A stretch of DNA of 64,000 nt, taken from contig NW_020194575.1 of the NCBI RefSeq assembly GCF_002865645.1, forward strand, positions 1 to 64,000. Direction: 5' to 3'. The stretch's first letter is position 1. The number at the start of each line of letters is the position of its first letter. The notes beneath the pieces are model-generated. The model saw only the letters and a list, made by a program, of their open reading frames with translations, was not told where the DNA came from and searched no databases. This DNA comes from Hyaloscypha bicolor E. Taxonomy: Eukaryota > Ascomycota > Leotiomycetes > Helotiales > Hyaloscyphaceae. A program made the translations under genes and the position numbers. This document shows, in pieces, positions 60,007-64,000 of the stretch.

Positions 60007-62586
60007 GTCGGACTTAATATTATACTAAAGGGGCCCTATTCTTTAGTTAGAGAAAGCGAAGTATTCCGGGAAAGTGAAGTATCCCGTACTATACCAAAAT
60101 TACTATATAATTACAGATACTTGAATTATACTATACTACTAAATAACCCTTAAATTAATACGTAATTAAGGATATAATCTCTTATTACTCTAATACTACA
60201 AAATTTGTATTTTGAACTATTGAATTAGTTAATATTACTAATCTAGGTAATAAAGAATACAGAACTACTTCTTCCCTACTAATCCCACTATTTATACTCT
60301 CTTATACCTCCTCTACCTCCTTATCTAATTCCCTAGACTCTTCTAATATTACCTATATATATAATTAACTAAGAGGGTTCCCCTTTATCCGGTAAGCTTA
60401 TTTAGATGCGAGTATTACAGGATTAATAGGGATATTAATAAAGATTACGGGATTTTTAGCCTATATATAATCGAATTCAGCTTGCTTCTTAGCTATCTTA
60501 TTATAAAGTAATTAGTATTTAATTCAAATGGCTTTAAGCTAGCTTTCTATAGGTTCGTTTTGGGAATTACGAATTAGTATTAGGAGCTCGGAAGGAATAA
60601 TTATATTAGTTCTAAGGACTTGCTTCTTTACTTATACCTCTAGATCTCTCATTCTCTTCTTCCTCTTTCTCTCTACTACTTATATAGCGATTTCTACTCT
60701 TTTAACAGCTTTCTTTTTAGCTAATTTAGCCTTTATAAGCTATCTTTTGGCCTTCTTTAGCTCCTCCTCTATTATATTCCTTACTTTAATCTTCTTCTTT
60801 TCTAGAGTATTAGATATATTTAACTATTTTTTTCTTTAGAAACTAAGTCGTGTATTTAGCTTAGCCTTATAATATTTAACCTATACCTTATAAGTATTCT
60901 GGGTATCTAGCTCTTATAAACTTCCAAGTATTAGGTAGTTCTTAGTAGCCTTAATTATAACTAAATACTCTTTATAAGGAAAGGAGCTTAAAGTATCCAG
61001 AATCTTATTATTAAGATTATTAAGCCATAGAATATATTTGTTATATAAAGAAGGAGGTTTTGGAAAGATAGGTAATTAGTATTTATAAACAGGAGCAGGA
61101 GTAGAAGCAGGCATAATAAATTATATGTTTTCTATATCTGATTTAGTTTCTAATTCAGATCCAAACTCCAGAAATTAAAAGCTAGTATCTTTCCTTTTCT
61201 TTTTATTATATTTTTTAAGCTTTCTCTATATTACTTTAAAACTAATAGGCCAAATTCCAGTATTCTAAAAGGCATATTTAATTATATAAATAGTAAATAT
61301 CTTCTCTCTTATTCCAGGAAAATTATAAAAGAAGTACTAGATATTATATTCTGGCTTATATAAGCGAATTATATTTATAATATTAATCTATTAGTAGTAT
61401 TTCTATTTCCTAAAAATACTAATATTATATAATTAAAGTAAATAGATTTAGTAAGAGGGAAATTAGATAATTTATATCTTATTAAATATAGCTTTTAAGA
61501 TAAAATTATTTACTTAGTAATAAGTTACTTTATTAATTAAGAGAATATACTATTTCTTATTAGAACTATAACTATTATACTTAATAAAATAATCTAACTA
61601 AACTATATAAATATCCTCGTTTATATATTCTATAAAAGAGACTATAATAATCTTATAATTAGTTATATTTTTATAGAATTAAGAAACTATAATTATAATT
61701 CCAGGAATAATTACTACTAGAGGAATTACCTTACTATCTATAAATATATACTTAATTATTATAAGAGATATGTGATTTTCTAGTATTCCTATATATATTT
61801 CCTTAATTTTAATTAGAATAACTACTTCCTCTTTTATAAATATATAAATTCGTATTTCTTTCTTATTTATATTATATATCCGATCTCTATAGTATATTCC
61901 AGTTTTCTCTAATACCAGATAATATTTAGTTTCGAACTAGTTATATAGGCTCTATTTGGTATAGAGATTAATATAGTAGCTCGTAATAGACTTTGTCTTA
62001 ATTATATAAAGTTCTGAAGTATTCTTTAGCTATTAAGAGAACTATTTTTAAGATAAAGCCGTTTTATTATCTTTTATTCGCATTTATATTATATAATTAT
62101 ATATTATTTACTTTATAGCTTCCTTTCCTCTATTAATTATATATAATACTATATACTGAATTAATGCCTTATATTAATTAGAATAGAGGATCTTATTCTA
62201 CTTCCCCTTTTATACTCTTACTATTCCTATCTTCTTCCTCTCTTTCTACTATACTTTCCTTACTATATCTTTATTTCATATATAATACATATATACTATA
62301 ATTACAGGAGTCTCTTCTAAATTAGCCTTAAGGAACTAAATAGCCTTATAAAGCTTATTTTTCTCTGGTATATTATAGAGAAGTATATTCTTAGAGAGAT
62401 TACTTAGGCGAGCTATTACTATTGAATTTAATAGATTTTCAGGATAATTTAGGCTAGTAGTAATTAAATTAATTAATTTTCACTACGGGTATTTTATATA
62501 AATTAGAAATTTTTGTAATTAGTACGGGATACTTTGCTTTCTCTAACTAAAGAATAAGGCCCCTTTAGTATAATATTAAGTCCGAC
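60007..62586 (-). mobile_element. Pogo/Fot1-type DNA transposon, copy 2
   Basis: 2,580 bp with terminal inverted repeats starting GTCGGACTTAATATTATAC on the left and its complement on the right, about 57 bp, then a direct extension ending CCCGTACT. The left repeat has 18 bp (starting TCCGGGAAAG) that the right repeat lacks. Inserted into the spacer of the Copia element. Less RIP than copy 1. Confidence 0.9.
60250..62420 (-). pseudogene. Pogo-type transposase, copy 2 (broken)
   Basis: On the minus strand: N-terminal DNA-binding half about 62,420-61,900; catalytic core about 61,750-61,350 with LLIN (family LLxD) near 61,540 and a QIIQFPSYQIYLLQLYNISIF-like stretch in two parts (family PPHxSHLLQPLDxxxF) near 61,450-61,395; then NTGIWPISFKVIQRKL near 61,270-61,215, a hallmark of pogo/Fot1 transposases. 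The C-terminal part includes a Lys/Glu coiled coil (about 60,820-60,600). TAG/TAA stops and an Asp-to-Asn change make it inactive. Confidence 0.82.
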
Positions 62587-62588
62587 TA

Positions 62589-63187
62589 TTAGTTAATTAT
62601 CTAATAAATTAGTAAGTTCTGCCTAGTAAATAAATATATAAGTATAAACGGGAATTATATAGCCAGATTATCTAATATAAGGCCTAATAAGTAATTCGGA
62701 GAGATTAGTAGAAAGAGGAAATTAATTTTAATAAAACCTTTACTATAGTTATTAAATTAATAAGCTATAAGCTTATTTTTACTATTATAGCTACCCTTAA
62801 TTAGGAGATTAATTAAATAGATAATAAAACCGTATTTCTATATAGGAAAGTAGAAGAAATAGTTTATATAAAATAGCTAACCGGCTTTAAAAACGAATTA
62901 ACTAAGGGTCTATAAGCTCGACTATATATTTTATAGTCTAAAGAAAACCCCTTGAATATAATATAATATATTATTAGAATTCCTTTAATAGCTTGATTTT
63001 TAATTACTAGATACTAATATTAGTATCTTTTATAAAAGAAGTATTATTATTACTATTTATATAAATAATTTACTAATTACTAGAAGAGATTATAAAGAAA
63101 TTAATATACTTAAATAAGTTCTTAGTAAATAATTCCAAATAAGTAATCTTAGAGTTATTAACTTCTATCTAGATATAATAATTATAT
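62589..63187 (+). pseudogene. Copia reverse transcriptase (broken), cut by a LINE
   Basis: Continues the Copia element after pogo copy 2. A segment near 62,818-62,870 reads IDNKTVFLYRKVEEIVYIKQ (family MDVKTAFLNGxLxExIYMxQ). The catalytic box at 63,058-63,090 reads YINNLLITR (family YVDDLLI), with both Asp changed to Asn, followed by an NILKQVLSKQFQI-like segment. The reading ends at about 63,185 where the poly-pyrimidine tail of the LINE begins, so RNase H and the 3' LTR are missing from view. Confidence 0.8.
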
Positions 63188-64000
63188 AAGACCGTTTTTT
63201 TTTCCTTTTTCCTTTTTCCTTTTAACGTGCTTTATTAGTTTAGAACTATATAGCATGGCTAGCTAGCTAGCGTGTGTCTCAGTAGCTAATATATAGGCCC
63301 AAAATCTAATATAGGTATAATAAATAGTTAGGGATATACCCCTAGAATAAAAACTTAAGGAAATAAAGAAAATGAGTATAAATCGCAGATCCTCTCCTAT
63401 TCCCTATTTCCCTTTTCCCCTATTCCCCTTCTCCTATTTCCTCCCCTATTTCCTCCCCTATTTCCTTTCCTATTTCCTCCCCTATTTCCTCCCCTATTTC
63501 CTCTCCTATTTTCACTTCCTCTACTTCCACGCTTCGCTCAATATGCCATTTTCTTATATATATACTAGTTTCTTTTAAGAATACTAGTATATTTGATATT
63601 CCAATTTCCGTGTATAATAGCAACCGTAGGTTAAAAGCACTAGCTTCCAGGCTTTCTTTAAATAGACTAAATAGTCTAAAACGTTCCTCCCTATATAGTA
63701 TATAATATAGAAGGAGATGCTTTGCATTCTCAGTTTTGCCATATTTGTATTTGTTATTAGATACTATTTTTAGCCTATATAAATAGGACTTTAAATATCC
63801 GTAGCCTAGCTTTAGCTAGAAGAATGCACTAGCTATAGGCCTAAGTATTCCTATAGGTAGGTTTATTTTTCTGGATACTTTCTACGGATATATATTACTA
63901 TATGATTCTAGCTGGGTTTTCGGTTTAGTATAAGATTCTAAAAGTAGTCTATACTCTAGTTTCTTAACTTTATTAATTTTAACCCCTAGGAAAGCAAAGG
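63188..64000 (-). pseudogene. 3' end of a Tad1-like LINE (ORF2 C-terminus, 3' UTR, tail)
   Basis: On the minus strand the protein enters at 64,000 and reads, almost without stops, through a C-terminal segment with a LKLGYGYLKSYLYRL motif (near 63,815-63,770), a ...NNKYKYGKTENAKHLLL zinc-finger-like segment (near 63,750-63,710), YREERFRLFS, LLLYTEIGISNILVFLKETS (63,625-63,565) and RKWHIERS. It ends at the stop codon at 63,420-63,422 after Glu-Glu-Ile-Gly repeats. These are hallmarks of fungal Tad1 ORF2 C-termini. The 3' side (63,222-63,370) is untranslated. An (AAAAGG)-like tail on the minus strand (63,195-63,224) marks insertion into the Copia RT. Light RIP. Confidence 0.8.
63430..63511 (-). 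repeat. 12-bp coding minisatellite at the LINE ORF2 C-terminus
   Basis: About seven units of CTATTTCCTCCC (plus strand), in frame, encoding repeated GEEI on the minus strand just before the stop. The unit length is a multiple of three, so copy-number change keeps the frame. Confidence 0.85.

Larger units (their letters stand above)
55800..63187 (+). mobile_element. Ty1/Copia retrotransposon with nested insertions, 3' end not resolved
   Basis: The order on the plus strand is probable Gag, protease-to-integrase linker, integrase, spacer, RT, which is the Copia order (integrase before RT). It is interrupted by a MITE-like sequence (57,495-58,130), by pogo copy 2 (60,007-62,586) and, after the RT catalytic box, by a minus-strand LINE (from about 63,188). 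LTRs were not identified. The left limit is approximate. Confidence 0.75.

Overview
The window reads as a filamentous ascomycete (Pezizomycotina) chromosome with an extreme AT-isochore structure. About 57 kb is AT-rich DNA made of repeats that carry the footprint of repeat-induced point mutation (RIP): CA/TG turned to TA, Trp and Gln codons turned to stops, catalytic His/Asp/Glu turned to Tyr/Asn/Lys. One island of normal composition (about 37,140-43,800) holds the only host gene I can support, a siderophore-iron transporter with many short fungal-type introns. I cannot name the species.

Left side (1-37,140). The 3' end of one Ty3/Gypsy chromovirus (1-483) is followed by a full-length copy (885-8,716, 298-bp LTRs, target duplication TATTA). 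That copy sits in an AT-rich repeat whose uninterrupted counterpart lies near 17,930-18,428. Two long Helitron copies (A about 9,106-14,405; B about 18,429-23,805) and a diverged third (C) each carry the remains of a RepHel protein (HUH replicase plus Pif1-type helicase). Helitron C is split by a second full-length Gypsy copy (28,199-36,010, minus strand, target duplication AAATA) and resumes at 36,011. Between A and B lie a 15-bp minisatellite, a GC-richer pseudogene for a protein with EAWEG repeats and a Cys-pair finger, a truncated Helitron leader and very AT-rich filler.

Island (37,140-43,800). It opens with a GC-rich triplet-repeat block, continues with about 1.7 kb of non-coding DNA carrying two perfect binding-site matches for iron-responsive GATA repressors, then the 14-exon MirB-like transporter (39,257-42,427). 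It ends in an inverted second copy of the EAWEG/Cys-finger gene, interrupted by a near-perfect 74-bp palindrome.

Right side (43,800-64,000). Very AT-rich filler, then a Tad1-like LINE ORF2 (about 48,200-51,686) interrupted by a pogo/Fot1-type transposon (51,689-54,197). Next comes a Ty1/Copia element (about 55,800-63,190) interrupted by a MITE-like insertion, by a second, inverted pogo copy (60,007-62,586) and by the 3' end of a minus-strand LINE that runs off the window.

The most unusual structure is a family of about 85-bp palindromic modules (9,106; 14,203; 15,558; 18,429; 23,597). Their loops are conserved, but both stem arms change together between copies. They lie at the start of every Helitron-like unit, and in one case the outer arm repeats the sequence of the apparent empty insertion site.
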